A stretch of DNA of 64,000 bases from Aminobacter niigataensis. Lineage in GTDB: Bacteria; Pseudomonadota; Alphaproteobacteria; Rhizobiales; Rhizobiaceae. The notes under the pieces were generated by a model. That model saw only the letters and a program-made list of their open reading frames with translations. It was not told where the DNA came from and did no database searches. Numbering within the stretch: the first letter of the stretch is position 1; each line of letters begins with the position of its first letter. The stretch covers positions 270,332 to 334,331 of the forward strand of contig NZ_JACHOT010000006.1 of NCBI RefSeq assembly GCF_014200015.1, written 5' to 3'. Both the position numbers and the translations under genes were made by a program. Below, piece by piece: positions 51,190 to 60,843 of the stretch.

Positions 51190-52491
51190 CTACTGCATCA
51201 GAAGTATTTGCAGGTCGGCGACATTGGTGCCGGTGGCGCCGGTCATCACCAGGTCGCCGGATGACGCCAGCGCATGGTAGGAATCGTTGTTCTGCAGCAG
51301 TGCCACGGGGTTGCATCCCAGCTTGCGCATCCATGTGGTCGATCCGGCATCGACGATCGCACCCGCCGCATCGGTCGGGCCGTCGCGTCCGTCCGTGCCA
51401 CCGCTCAGGAAGACCCAGGGGCGCTTGATCGACGTCCATTCGTTGAGAAGCGCAAAACGCAGCGCCAGTTCCTGGTTGCGGCCGCCCTTGCCGTTACCGG
51501 CGACACGCACCGTCGGCTCTCCGCCGGCGACGATTGCCACCGGACCGCGCTGGCTGGCTGCGAACACAGCCATCCGGTGCAGCGTCTTGGCGACATCGGA
51601 GACGTCGCCGCTCAGCCAGTCATCCGCCTTGACGACGACCGGATAATTGGTGCCGGCGCTGTTCATCACCCGCTGCAGACTGATGCCGTTGGAGCCGATG
51701 ACGATGTTTTCGACATGCTCGAAGGTCGACGCCGGCTGTTCGTTTTCGAGGACGAAGTCGAGATGCGACTTCAGCGCCGGCGACAATGTCTTGATCAGGC
51801 CGTAGCGACCGAGAATGTCGATAGCGTCCGCCTGGGTGGCCGACGGGCGGGCCGTCGGGCCGCTGGCGATGGTGCCGACATCGTCGCCCGGTACATCCGA
51901 CAGAATGAGAGAGAGCATCTTGGTGCGCGAAGCGAGCTGTGCCAGGCGCCCGCCCTTGAGCCGCGAAAACAGCTGCCGGACCGCATTGATCTCGCTGATA
52001 TCGGCGCCGCAGCGGATCAGCGTGTCGTTGAGTTCAATCTTGTCGGCAAGTCCAATGCCCGCCGCCGGAGCGCAGGTGAGCGCCGAACCGCCGCCGCTGA
52101 CCAGCACCAGGACCAGGTCGCCCGGTTCGGCCGAACGGGCCGCACGTTCGATCGCCTCGGCGCCCCTGATGCTGCCTGCGTCGGGAAGAGGATGGCCTCC
52201 GGCAATGACCTCGACACCGTCGATCTCGGCATGGTTCTCGAGATTGGTCACCGCGCAGGCGGAAAACAGCTTGTCCGTGATGAAAGGCAGCGCGGCGCGT
52301 GCCATCGGGCATGCCGCCTTGCCGAAGGCGATCAGGATCACCCGTCTTGCCGCCGCGATGTCGTCCAGTCTCGTTTCAAGCGCCGCGATGACCGCCTGCT
52401 CGGGATCCGACGCTGCGATGCCTTCGCGAAACAGGGCCATTGCCTGCGCGCGAAGCTTGACCAGTGCCGATACCGAGCAGTCGAGATACAT
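51190..52491 (-). CDS. gck: glycerate 2-kinase, MOFRL type
   Basis: A 433-aa kinase of the DUF4147/MOFRL family, phosphorylating D-glycerate to 2-phosphoglycerate in the serine cycle. Motifs are LVLVSGGGSALTCAPAAG, SLILSDVPGDDVGTIASGPT and the C-terminal FLSGGTDGRDGPTDAAGAI. The ATG shares a base with the hprA stop (TGATG), so translation is coupled; a GTG one codon earlier is possible. The product pairs with HprA, which makes the glycerate. Confidence 0.92.
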   Translation of the reverse strand: MYLDCSVSALVKLRAQAMALFREGIAASDPEQAVIAALETRLDDIAAARRVILIAFGKAACPMARAALPFITDKLFSACAVTNLENHAEIDGVEVIAGGHPLPDAGSIRGAEAIERAARSAEPGDLVLVLVSGGGSALTCAPAAGIGLADKIELNDTLIRCGADISEINAVRQLFSRLKGGRLAQLASRTKMLSLILSDVPGDDVGTIASGPTARPSATQADAIDILGRYGLIKTLSPALKSHLDFVLENEQPASTFEHVENIVIGSNGISLQRVMNSAGTNYPVVVKADDWLSGDVSDVAKTLHRMAVFAASQRGPVAIVAGGEPTVRVAGNGKGGRNQELALRFALLNEWTSIKRPWVFLSGGTDGRDGPTDAAGAIVDAGSTTWMRKLGCNPVALLQNNDSYHALASSGDLVMTGATGTNVADLQILLMQ

Positions 52492-53459
52492 CACACCACC
52501 TTGTCGGGTAAGGCGCGGCCCTCGAAGAAGGCGGTCAGGTTGTCCACCGCCTTCATGCCCATGGCCACGCGGGTTTCTTCCGTGGCGCTACCAAGATGCG
52601 GCAACAGCACCACATTTTCCATACGCATCAATGCACCGGGCACATCCGGTTCGCCGTCATAGACGTCGAGGCCGGCACCCGCGATCTGGCCGCTGTCGAG
52701 GGCCACGACCAGCGCTTTCTGGTCGACGACGTCGCCGCGCGCCGTGTTGATCAGGAACCCGCCGCGTTTCATGGCTGCGAGGCGTTCCGCATTGATCAAG
52801 TGCCGGTTCTCGGCTCCACCCGGGCAATGCAGCGAGACGAAGTCGGCCTGTGCCAGCACGTCCTCGATAGAGGCCAGCTGTCTTGCGCCCATGGCGCGGG
52901 TTTCCTCGTCGTCGACCTTCGAGCGATTGTAGAAGACGACATCCATGTCGAAGCCGAAATGCGCGCGCTTGGCCATCGCCTTGCCGATGCGGCCCATGCC
53001 GATGATGCCGATCGTCTTGCCGGTAACCTTGGCGCCGATCATGTGCGTCGGGCACCATCCTGCCCATTGGCCGGCGCGTACCTGGCGCTCGCCCTCGCCT
53101 GCCCGCCGGGCGACCGAAAGCAGGAGGCTCATGCCGATGTCGGCGGTGCAGTCGGTCAATACGCCGGGTGTGTTCGTCACGACGATACCACGGGCCTGCG
53201 CGGCGTCGGTGTCGATATGGCTGAAGCCGACACCGAAATTGGCGAGGATCTTGGTACGGACATCGGCGTCGGGAAATACCGTCGCCGGCAATTTGTCGCT
53301 GACGGTCGGCAGAATCGCGTCAAAATTCAGGAACGCTGCCTTGAGCTCGGTCGAGCCCAGCGGGGCGTCGCCCTGATTGAAGGTCGTGTCGAACCGCTCC
53401 GCCAGGATCTGTTCGACTGCCGCGGGCCAGCGCCGCGTGACGATAACGCGAGGTTTCAT
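52491..53459 (-). CDS. hprA: hydroxypyruvate reductase (D-2-hydroxyacid dehydrogenase)
   Basis: A 322-aa NAD(P)-dependent dehydrogenase reducing hydroxypyruvate to D-glycerate. It has the Rossmann motif IIGMGRIGKAMAKRA, NTARGDVVDQ with the conserved Arg region, and the catalytic His in NVVLLPHLGSATEET. The start MKPRVIVTRR fits the family. Serine-cycle role is inferred from sgaA upstream and gck directly downstream; glyoxylate reduction is an alternative activity. It is separated from mtkB by a terminator, so hprA-gck may have their own promoter. Confidence 0.92.
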   Translation of the reverse strand: MKPRVIVTRRWPAAVEQILAERFDTTFNQGDAPLGSTELKAAFLNFDAILPTVSDKLPATVFPDADVRTKILANFGVGFSHIDTDAAQARGIVVTNTPGVLTDCTADIGMSLLLSVARRAGEGERQVRAGQWAGWCPTHMIGAKVTGKTIGIIGMGRIGKAMAKRAHFGFDMDVVFYNRSKVDDEETRAMGARQLASIEDVLAQADFVSLHCPGGAENRHLINAERLAAMKRGGFLINTARGDVVDQKALVVALDSGQIAGAGLDVYDGEPDVPGALMRMENVVLLPHLGSATEETRVAMGMKAVDNLTAFFEGRALPDKVV

Positions 53460-53582
53460 TTCAATTCCTTGGTCTTGCCTTGGAGCGCCGCCCGTCCGAA
53501 GGGACGCGCAGAGGACGATCCAGCACCACATAGGTTACGCATCGTCGCGCCTGAAAATCGAGACCGATTTCGGGCCGATGCG

Positions 53583-53612
53583 AGAAAAGGGAGCCGGTCG
53601 GCGCCGGCTCCC
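53583..53612 (-). terminator. Terminator after mtkB
   Basis: GGGAGCCGG/CCGGCTCCC (53589-53597 with 53604-53612) has a 6-nt loop and on the minus strand is followed by TTTTCTCG, 12 nt past the mtkB stop. Confidence 0.8.
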
Positions 53613-53623
53613 CGAAGGCCGGG

Positions 53624-54523
53624 TCAGGCGGCCTTCTTCTGTTGCTCGAGCACGCCCTGAACCGTCGGGCCAAAGGCGGCCGGGGTCGGCACGATGGTCA
53701 CGCCGGCGTCGCGCAGGATCTCGACCTTTTCCTGAGCGGATTCGCCGAAGGCCGAGATGATGGCGCCAGCATGGCCCATACGCTTGCCCTTCGGCGCCGA
53801 TAGGCCGGCGATGTAGGCGATCAGCGGCTTGCGCATGTTGTGCCTGGCCCATTCGGCGGCCTCGGCTTCCTGCGGACCGCCGATCTCGCCGATCATCACC
53901 ACGGCGTCGGTGTCGGGATCGTCCTCGAACAGCTTGAGGATGTCCTTGAAGGACGAGCCGTTGATGGGGTCGCCGCCGATGCCGACCGAGGTCGAAACGC
54001 CGATGCCGAGCGCCTTCATCTGCGAGGCCGCCTCGTAGCCGAGGGTGCCCGAGCGGCCGACGATGCCGACGCGGCCCGGCAGGTAGATGTTGCCGGGCAT
54101 GATGCCCATCAGCGCCTGGCCCGGCGTGATGACGCCGGCGCAGTTCGGACCGACGAGGCGCATGCGGTCTTCATAGCGGAACCGGCGCATGTAGCGCTTG
54201 ACCCGCATCATGTCCTGAGAGGGGATGCCGTCAGTGATGCAGACGCAGAGCTTGAGGCCTGCATCGGCCGCTTCCATGATCGAGTCCGCCGCAAAGGGTG
54301 GCGGCACGAACACGATGGAGGCTTCGGCCCCGGTCTCGCGCACCGCGCCCCTGACCGTATTGAAGACCGGGATGCCCTGGTGGACAAGTCCGCCCTTGCC
54401 GGGAGTGACGCCGCCAACCACGTTGGTGCCGTAGCGCTTCATGTCGTCGGCATGGAATGAGCCGATCTTGCCGGTCAGACCCTGGACGATAACGCGCGTC
54501 CGGCGATTCAATAGAACTGCCAT
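53624..54523 (-). CDS. mtkB: malate--CoA ligase (malate thiokinase) alpha subunit
   Basis: A 299-aa homologue of succinyl-CoA synthetase alpha. The CoA-binding fold starts RVIVQGLTGKIGSFHADDMK, and the phosphorylated His is in KGKRMGHAGAIISAF. With MtkA it makes malyl-CoA from malate, CoA and ATP. The flanking mcl and sgaA genes identify it as the serine-cycle enzyme and not succinyl-CoA synthetase. 12 nt follow mtkA. Confidence 0.94.
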   Translation of the reverse strand: MAVLLNRRTRVIVQGLTGKIGSFHADDMKRYGTNVVGGVTPGKGGLVHQGIPVFNTVRGAVRETGAEASIVFVPPPFAADSIMEAADAGLKLCVCITDGIPSQDMMRVKRYMRRFRYEDRMRLVGPNCAGVITPGQALMGIMPGNIYLPGRVGIVGRSGTLGYEAASQMKALGIGVSTSVGIGGDPINGSSFKDILKLFEDDPDTDAVVMIGEIGGPQEAEAAEWARHNMRKPLIAYIAGLSAPKGKRMGHAGAIISAFGESAQEKVEILRDAGVTIVPTPAAFGPTVQGVLEQQKKAA

Positions 54524-54535
54524 TTCGACCTCCCT

Positions 54536-55720
54536 TTAGTTCTTTTTTGATTTCGAATAGGCGCGCATCGCTTCGACCGATTTCTCGGCCGCCTCGGCGA
54601 GCGTGTCGGCGATGATCACCTTTTCGCCCGACTCGGCCAGGATGCGCCGGCCCTCCTCCACATTGGTTCCGGCGAGCCGCACGACCAGCGGCACCTTGAC
54701 GCCAACTTCGCGGATCGCCTTGATGACGCCCTCGGCCACCCAGTCGCAGCGGTTGATGCCGGCGAAGATGTTGACGAGGATGGTCTCGATGTTCTTGTCG
54801 GCAAGCACGGCGCGGAAAGCCTTGGCGACACGCTCCGGCGAGGCACCGCCACCGATGTCGAGGAAGTTCGCCGGCTCGCCGCCTGCGATCTTGATCATGT
54901 CCATGGTTGCCATGGCCAGGCCGGCACCATTGATGATGCAGCCGATGTTGCCGTCGAGGCCGACATAGGAGAGGCCGCGGTCGCTGGCGAAGGTTTCGCG
55001 CGGGTCTTCCTGCGACTTGTCGCGCAATTCCGAGATCTCGGCGCGGCGGAACAGCGCGTTTTCGTCGAACGACATCTTGGCGTCGAGCGCGATCAGGTTA
55101 CCGTCGCGGGTGATCACCAGCGGATTGATCTCGAGCATCGAGGCGTCGAAATCGCGGAAGACGCGGTAGCAGCCGAGCAGCGTGTCGACGGCCTTGCCGA
55201 TGAGGCTGTTCTCAAGCCCGAGGCCGAAGGCGATCTCGCGTGCCTGGAACTGCTGCATGCCCGCGCCCGGATCGACAATGGCCCGGATGATCGAGTCGGG
55301 CTGCTTTTCGGCAATCTCCTCGATCTCCATGCCGCCGGAAGCCGAAGCCACGATCATGACGCGCTCCGACTTACGATCGAGCACGATGCCGAGATAGAGC
55401 TCCTGGCGGATGTCGACGGTTTCCTCGACATAAAGGCGCGACACCAGCTTGCCCTTGGGGCCGGTCTGATGCGTCACCAGCTTGCGGCCGAGCATCGACT
55501 CTGCTGCTTCCGATACTTCGTTGTCGGAGCTGCAGATGCGGATGCCGCCGGCCTTGCCGCGGGCACCGGAATGGATCTGCGCCTTTACAACCCACTTGCC
55601 GCCGCCGATCTCGCTGGCGCGATAGGTCGCCTGCTCGGGGCTGTAGGCAAGTCCACCGCGCGGGATCTGCACCGAATAGCGCGAGAGCAGTTCCTTGGCC
55701 TGATATTCATGAATATCCAT
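54536..55720 (-). CDS. mtkA: malate--CoA ligase (malate thiokinase) beta subunit
   Basis: A 394-aa ATP-grasp protein like succinyl-CoA synthetase beta: [20 protein letters not shown] at the start, [18 protein letters not shown] as ATP-grasp core, [20 protein letters not shown] near the CoA-ligase interface. It pairs with MtkB. The start at MDIHEYQAK is family-typical; the open frame reaches 26 codons further. 13 nt follow mcl. Confidence 0.95.
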   Translation of the reverse strand: MDIHEYQAKELLSRYSVQIPRGGLAYSPEQATYRASEIGGGKWVVKAQIHSGARGKAGGIRICSSDNEVSEAAESMLGRKLVTHQTGPKGKLVSRLYVEETVDIRQELYLGIVLDRKSERVMIVASASGGMEIEEIAEKQPDSIIRAIVDPGAGMQQFQAREIAFGLGLENSLIGKAVDTLLGCYRVFRDFDASMLEINPLVITRDGNLIALDAKMSFDENALFRRAEISELRDKSQEDPRETFASDRGLSYVGLDGNIGCIINGAGLAMATMDMIKIAGGEPANFLDIGGGASPERVAKAFRAVLADKNIETILVNIFAGINRCDWVAEGVIKAIREVGVKVPLVVRLAGTNVEEGRRILAESGEKVIIADTLAEAAEKSVEAMRAYSKSKKN

Positions 55721-55733
55721 GTCAAACTCCTCC

Positions 55734-56699
55734 TCAGTTTGGCAGGCTCGTGCGCGACCGCGCCGACTGCTCGATTGCCTCGTGCATGACCAGCACATTG
55801 CGTGCCATGCGTTCGGATGCTGCGTCGATCATCTTGCCGTCGAGAGCGGCAGCGCCCTTGCCCTGTTCTTCGGCTTCCTTGAGCACTTCGATGATGCGGC
55901 GCGCGCGGGTGACTTCCTTTTCCGGCGGCGAGAACACGGCGTTCGCCAGCTCGATCTGCGAGGGGTGGATGGCCCACTTGCCTTCGATGCCGAGCGCTGC
56001 GGCACGTTTTGCACCGGCGATGTAGCCTTCTGGATCGGAGAAATCGCCAAACGGGCCGTCGATCGGGCGCAGGCCATAGGCACGGCAGGCAACCGTCATG
56101 CGCGACAGGGCGGCGTGCCACTGGTCACCGGGATAGTCGGGGTTGAGGCCGCCGATGCTGACGGTGCGCGCCTTGCAGCTTGCGGCATAGTCGGCAACGC
56201 CGAAATGCATCGCCTCGAGACGGCCGCCATAAGCAGCGATCGCCTCGACATTGGCCATGCCAAGCGCCGTCTCGATCAGAGCTTCCAGACCGACACGGGT
56301 CTTGAAACCCTTGGCCGTCTCGATCTGGCTGACCATGGCGTCGACCATGTAGAGGTCGGCGGGAACGCCGACCTTAGGTACCAGGATGGTGTCGAGCTTG
56401 TCGCCGGCCTGTTCCATCACGTCGACCACGTCGCGGTACATGTAATGGGTGTCGAGGCCGTTGATGCGGACCGAAATGGTCTTGCCCTTGGCGCGCCAGT
56501 CGATCTCGTTGAGCGCCTGGATGATGTTCTTACGCGCCCGCTCCTTGTCCGGCGGTGCCACCGCATCCTCGATGTCGAGGAAGATGTAGTCGGCTTCACC
56601 GTCGGCCGCCTTGCGGATCATCTCCGGGTTTGAGCCCGGTACTGCGAGTTCGCTGCGCTGCAAGCGAAGCTTGCGCAGATGGTGGAGTGTATGGCTCAT
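55734..56699 (-). CDS. mcl: malyl-CoA lyase
   Basis: A 321-aa HpcH/HpaI (citrate lyase beta-like) enzyme splitting malyl-CoA to glyoxylate and acetyl-CoA. Motifs are [40 protein letters not shown] with metal-binding acidic residues, and [20 protein letters not shown]. It may also act on beta-methylmalyl-CoA in the ethylmalonyl-CoA pathway. It lies between sgaA and mtkA, so glyoxylate is made next to the enzyme that uses it. Confidence 0.94.
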   Translation of the reverse strand: MSHTLHHLRKLRLQRSELAVPGSNPEMIRKAADGEADYIFLDIEDAVAPPDKERARKNIIQALNEIDWRAKGKTISVRINGLDTHYMYRDVVDVMEQAGDKLDTILVPKVGVPADLYMVDAMVSQIETAKGFKTRVGLEALIETALGMANVEAIAAYGGRLEAMHFGVADYAASCKARTVSIGGLNPDYPGDQWHAALSRMTVACRAYGLRPIDGPFGDFSDPEGYIAGAKRAAALGIEGKWAIHPSQIELANAVFSPPEKEVTRARRIIEVLKEAEEQGKGAAALDGKMIDAASERMARNVLVMHEAIEQSARSRTSLPN

Positions 56700-56721
56700 T
56701 CTGTTTCCTCCCGGTTCTGCG

Positions 56722-57912
56722 TCAGGCTGCTTTGGCGACGGCCGGCTGGGCCGACAGGCGGTAGTGCTCAAGGGCAGCACCGACACCGGAACCCGGCTGG
56801 ACCTTGACGCCGCAGTCGCGCAGCGACATCTCGGCCGCCGAAATCGCACCGCACATCATAACTTCGTTGACCCAGCCGAGATGGCCGATGCGGAACACCT
56901 TGCCGGCGACCTTGCTGAGACCGACGCCGAGCGAGGTCTGGTAGCCGTGGAAGGCGCGACGGACGACGTCGGCGCTGTCGATGCCTTCGGGAACCAGGAT
57001 AGCGCTGACGGTGTCGGAGTTCCACTTGGCTTCCTTGGCGCAGACACGCAGGCCCCAAGCATCGACCGCCTTGCGCACGCCAGTTGCCAGGCGGTTATGA
57101 CGCTCGAAGATGTTGTCGAGGCCTTCTTCCTGGATCAGGTCGAGGGCAGCGCGCAGGCCGCGCAGCAGTTGCACTGCAGGGGTGTAGGGGAAATAGCCGG
57201 TGTCGTTGGCGCGGATCTGGTCCTCGAAGGAGAAGTAGCAGCGGCTGAACTTCGCGGCCTTGGCAGCGTCCAATGCCTTCTGGCTGACCGACAGGAAGCC
57301 GAGGCCGGGCGGCAGCATGAAGCCCTTCTGCGAGCCGGAAACGGCGCAGTCGACGCCCCATTCTTCCTGGCGGAAATCGATCGAACCGACCGACGAGACA
57401 CCGTCGACGAACAGAAGTGCGGGGTGCTTGGCGGCATTGAGTGCAGCGCGCACCGCGCCGACATCGCTGGTGACGCCGGTCGCGGTTTCATTGTGTGTAA
57501 CGAAGACCGCCTTGATGCGGTGTTCCTTGTCCTTGGCGAGGCGCTCGGCATAGATCTCGACCGGAACGCCCGTGCCCCACTCGGCATCGACAACGTCGAC
57601 GTCGAGGCCGAAGCGCTCGGCCATGTCGACCCACAGATGCGAGAACTGGCCGAAGCGCGACATCAGCACGCGGTCGCCGGGGCTAAGCGTGTTCGTGATC
57701 GCCGATTCCCAGGCGCCGGTGCCCGAAGACGGGAAGATGAAGGCACGACCGGTCTCGTTGCGGAAGACCTTCATCAGGTCAGTGAAGAGGCCGCGCGTGA
57801 AGCTCGGATAATCCGGTGCGCGCATGTCCTCCATCGGCATGTTCATCGCCTGCCGGACGGTCTCCGGAACGTTGGTCGGTCCTGGAACGAAAAGCTGATT
57901 GAAGCCGGCCAT
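56722..57912 (-). CDS. sgaA: serine--glyoxylate aminotransferase
   Basis: A 396-aa class-V PLP enzyme converting serine and glyoxylate to hydroxypyruvate and glycine. LFVPGPTNVPETVRQAMNMP marks the N terminus and the PLP lysine is in CAVSGSQKGFMLPPGLGFLS. First gene of sgaA-mcl-mtkA-mtkB. GGGAGGA precedes the ATG. It regenerates glycine for GlyA and supplies HprA. Confidence 0.95.
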   Translation of the reverse strand: MAGFNQLFVPGPTNVPETVRQAMNMPMEDMRAPDYPSFTRGLFTDLMKVFRNETGRAFIFPSSGTGAWESAITNTLSPGDRVLMSRFGQFSHLWVDMAERFGLDVDVVDAEWGTGVPVEIYAERLAKDKEHRIKAVFVTHNETATGVTSDVGAVRAALNAAKHPALLFVDGVSSVGSIDFRQEEWGVDCAVSGSQKGFMLPPGLGFLSVSQKALDAAKAAKFSRCYFSFEDQIRANDTGYFPYTPAVQLLRGLRAALDLIQEEGLDNIFERHNRLATGVRKAVDAWGLRVCAKEAKWNSDTVSAILVPEGIDSADVVRRAFHGYQTSLGVGLSKVAGKVFRIGHLGWVNEVMMCGAISAAEMSLRDCGVKVQPGSGVGAALEHYRLSAQPAVAKAA

Positions 57913-58066
57913 GAAAAGTCCTCCCGGAGAATGTTGCGGCGTGGTGCCTGTCTGTGGCTTTCGGAAGGATGATCGGTTTTGCCCCGATCGCTCACAACAC
58001 CTGTCGGGATAGATTCGCGGACCTTGGGGCGTTGGGTGGCGCCTACTCTTTCAGATGCGCCGGCGT

Positions 58067-58079
58067 CCTATCGGATAGG
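58067..58079. promoter_or_regulatory. CCTATC-G-GATAGG palindrome in the sgaA/S41 divergent region
   Basis: Perfect 6-bp arms around one base, about 155 bp from the sgaA start and 133-145 bp from the protease start. It is a possible operator for either gene; no copy was found elsewhere. Confidence 0.3.
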
Positions 58080-58127
58080 CTGGACCCTACCCGGCGTCAC
58101 GATGGCCCGCGCACATTGCCGGCTCAC

Positions 58128-58153
58128 GGAATGTTGTCATCGAAGGGCTCGTT
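58128..58153 (+). promoter_or_regulatory. ECF-type promoter candidate before the S41 protease
   Basis: GGAAT (58128-58132) and CGTT (58150-58153) are separated by 17 bp, one base from the EcfG pattern. Transcription would begin near 58160, 50 bp before the preferred start codon. Confidence 0.35.
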
Positions 58154-58211
58154 CCGGTCTCGGTTCGGTCTGATAATGACACAAATGACGAAAACGGACC
58201 GGCCCGTGGAT

Positions 58212-59453
58212 ATGAAGGCAATTACCTTCTTCGTAGCGACCGCCTGGCTCACTCTCCAGGTTCCGCATGCGCTGGCGGACGACCCGCTGCGTTCTGGCCA
58301 GCCGGTGTTCGACCGCGCCGTCGATCTGGTGATCGACCATCACCATGACGCGTCGGCACTCGAGCGGTTCCGAGCCACCGTGAAACAAGAGATCGCGAAT
58401 GCGCCGCTTGATGCCGACACGCCGAGCATCCGCGTCGACGAGGCGATCGATGCGGTGCTTGCCAGCCTCCGCGCATCCCATACCGGACGTTTCCAGCCCG
58501 ACACGATCGCCTATTTCGAACTCGCCGACATCTTCCGCTTTGCGATCCGCAACGATCTGCGGCGGCTGTTTCCGCCTGATGGCGAGGTCAGCTACCCCGG
58601 CATCGGCATGATCGCGCAACCGGCCAGCGGCTCCCTATTCGTCAGCGATGTCTATGATGGTTCGCCGGCGGTCCGGGCCGGCATTCTGGTCGGCGATGAA
58701 GTCCTGTCTGTGGATGGCGCGCCCTATCATGAGATCGGCTCGTTCCGCGACAAGATCGGGCGCACCGTGGACGTGCGGATACGACGAAGCACCGGCACGG
58801 ATCCCGTGGCCCTGAAGGTCGCGGTGGAGCGGCTGCGCCCGCTGCGGATGTTCGAGAAAGCGATCGAAGACAGCGTGACCGTGACCAAGCGCAACGGTAA
58901 GCGCATCGGCTATGTCAGGCTGTGGACGCTTTCGGCGCCCGATGGCCTGGACATCGTCGCCCGCGAGCTTGCTGCCGGACGCCTCAAGCACGCCGACGGG
59001 CTGATCGTCGACCTACGCGGCCGCTGGGGTGGCGGCCCCTCCGATGCGGCGGAGCTGTTCGTCGGCGACACGCCGACGTTCCGGCTCATCCAGCGCGACG
59101 GTGAGGCGACGCTTGCCAATGTACGCTGGCGGCGTCCCGTCGTCGCCATCATCGACGAAGGCGCGCGGAGCGGACTGGAATTCTTCGCCTATGCGCTGAA
59201 GACCAATGGCATTCCGCTCGTCGGCTCCCGGACGGCCGGCGCGTTGCTGGCCGGCCGTGCCTATCTGTTACCAGACGACAGCCTGCTCGAAGTGGCGGTC
59301 TCGGATGCCGTCATCGGCGACGACGTGCGGCTCGAAGGGCGCGGCGTCGAGCCAGACATTCCGGTGGCGTTCAGCCTGCCTTATGCTGCGGGCCGGGACC
59401 CGCAGCGCGACGCCGCGCTGGAACAGATGCTTCGCATCCTTGCCGGCGGCTGA
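58212..59453 (+). CDS. Secreted S41-family (C-terminal processing type) peptidase
   Basis: A 413-aa protein. The start MKAITFFVATAWLTLQVPHA gives a clean signal peptide with an ALA-DD cleavage site; ATGs at 58176 and 58185 and a far longer frame also exist. A PDZ domain (VSDVYDGSPAVRAGILVGDE) precedes the S41 core. By alignment to Tsp, the nucleophile is the Ser of DEGARSGLEFF, but the usual catalytic Lys in a G-PT-GKG motif reads GSRTAGA. It may use another base or be inactive. It stands alone, divergent from sgaA. Confidence 0.82.
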   Translation: MKAITFFVATAWLTLQVPHALADDPLRSGQPVFDRAVDLVIDHHHDASALERFRATVKQEIANAPLDADTPSIRVDEAIDAVLASLRASHTGRFQPDTIAYFELADIFRFAIRNDLRRLFPPDGEVSYPGIGMIAQPASGSLFVSDVYDGSPAVRAGILVGDEVLSVDGAPYHEIGSFRDKIGRTVDVRIRRSTGTDPVALKVAVERLRPLRMFEKAIEDSVTVTKRNGKRIGYVRLWTLSAPDGLDIVARELAAGRLKHADGLIVDLRGRWGGGPSDAAELFVGDTPTFRLIQRDGEATLANVRWRRPVVAIIDEGARSGLEFFAYALKTNGIPLVGSRTAGALLAGRAYLLPDDSLLEVAVSDAVIGDDVRLEGRGVEPDIPVAFSLPYAAGRDPQRDAALEQMLRILAGG

Positions 59454-59464
59454 TCCAGCCGGTG

Positions 59465-60790
59465 TCACACGCCCGTGGTCGGGCGATGTTTCGTGCCGTC
59501 GATGAAGCGCTCGTAGCGGAAGGCCGTGGGGTCCACCAATGGCGTCTTGCCGGTGACGAGGTCGGCCGCCAACCGTCCCGCGGCCGGGCCGATGCCGAAG
59601 CCATGCCCGGAAAAACCTGTGGCGATCACCAGTCCCGGCAGCGAGTTGACCGGGGAGATGACAGGCACCGCATCGGGCGTGGCATCGATGAAGCCGGCCC
59701 AGCGCTGCAGCGTGGGTACTCCTTTCAATGCCGGAAAGACCTTCTCCATGTTGGCGCGGGCACGCTCCAGCGGAGCAACCGCCGGAGCGGGATCGAGCGT
59801 ACGATTGCGCTCGTAGACGCTGCCTTCGCCTTCCAGCTTGGGCGAAAGCCCAAAGGGACCACCGAGAATATCGCCGAAACGCAGACCGATCGAGCGCCAT
59901 TCGCGCGACAGGATCGGCAGGAAGTCGGCGAAATAGCGGAAGCTGTCCGGCGAGACATGGTGATAGCTGATCATGCCATTGGCAATGGTGTAGCCGCCGT
60001 CGAGCCGCTTGCGGTAGGCAAAACCTTCCGTCCAGGCCGCACCGTCCGGGCCGCCTTCGACCGGACCGGTGCGCATCACCGACGAGCGAACGGCAAGTTG
60101 CGGCAGGCGAATGCCGAGTGAGCGGCACAACGTGCTCGACCACGCACCTGCCGCGACAACCACGGTTCCGGCACGGATCGGGCCGTTCTCGGTGACGACG
60201 CCCGAGACACGGCCGCCTTCGGTCTCGATCTCGCGCACGGCACAGCGCAGCAGGATACGGGCGCCGACGCGTTGGGCGGCACGCGCGATCGCGGGGGCCG
60301 CCTTTTGCGGTTCGGCCCGCCCGTCGCTCGGCGTATGCAGTGCCGCACGGAATGTCTTCTGCGCGCCGGGCATGAGATCGGCCAGTGCCCTGCCCTCGAT
60401 CATCCTGGTGTCGAGGCCATAGTCGCCAGCGCTCTTCAGCCAGTCGGAATGATGCTCGACGTCGCTCTCGTCCTGGCAGAGATAGAGGATGCCCGTGCGG
60501 CGAAAGCCTACGTCCTCGCCGACCAGTTCCTCGATGCCGCCCCATATCTTCATCGCCTCGACGATCAGTGGCAGTTCGCGCGGATCTCGGCCCATGCGCC
60601 GGCACCAGCCCCAGTTGCGGCTCGACTGCTCGCCGGCGACATGGCCCTTCTCGCAAACGACGACCGAAATGCCCTTGCGCGCCAGGAACAGCGCTGCGCT
60701 GACGCCGATGATGCCGCCGCCGACGATGACCACGTCGGCGCTCTTCGGCTGGAGGTCGCCAGCGGGAACCGGATCGACTGGAGGCCCCAT
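59465..60790 (-). CDS. FAD-dependent amine/amino acid oxidoreductase, DadA-like
   Basis: A 441-aa DAO-family flavoprotein: dinucleotide motif DVVIVGGGIIGVSAALFLAR near residue 20, GEQSSRNWGWCRRMGRDPRE in place of the usual substrate-side loop, and a C-terminal IATGFSGHGFGIGPAAGRL flavin signature. It oxidises an amine or D-amino acid in the cytosol; the substrate is not known. It is divergent from a nucleoside hydrolase-TetR-aminotransferase operon with a perfect palindrome between them, so the four genes probably form one regulon. Confidence 0.85.
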   Translation of the reverse strand: MGPPVDPVPAGDLQPKSADVVIVGGGIIGVSAALFLARKGISVVVCEKGHVAGEQSSRNWGWCRRMGRDPRELPLIVEAMKIWGGIEELVGEDVGFRRTGILYLCQDESDVEHHSDWLKSAGDYGLDTRMIEGRALADLMPGAQKTFRAALHTPSDGRAEPQKAAPAIARAAQRVGARILLRCAVREIETEGGRVSGVVTENGPIRAGTVVVAAGAWSSTLCRSLGIRLPQLAVRSSVMRTGPVEGGPDGAAWTEGFAYRKRLDGGYTIANGMISYHHVSPDSFRYFADFLPILSREWRSIGLRFGDILGGPFGLSPKLEGEGSVYERNRTLDPAPAVAPLERARANMEKVFPALKGVPTLQRWAGFIDATPDAVPVISPVNSLPGLVIATGFSGHGFGIGPAAGRLAADLVTGKTPLVDPTAFRYERFIDGTKHRPTTGV

Positions 60791-60843
60791 TCATTTCTCT
60801 CCAATAAGCCGACGGGAGGCGTCCCGTGCCGGCTTGAAAATAA

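Noticed and set aside
53624..55720. Reading mtkAB as succinyl-CoA synthetase sucCD
   Set aside because: The set sgaA-mcl-mtkA-mtkB is the serine-cycle arrangement, and no TCA-cycle genes adjoin.
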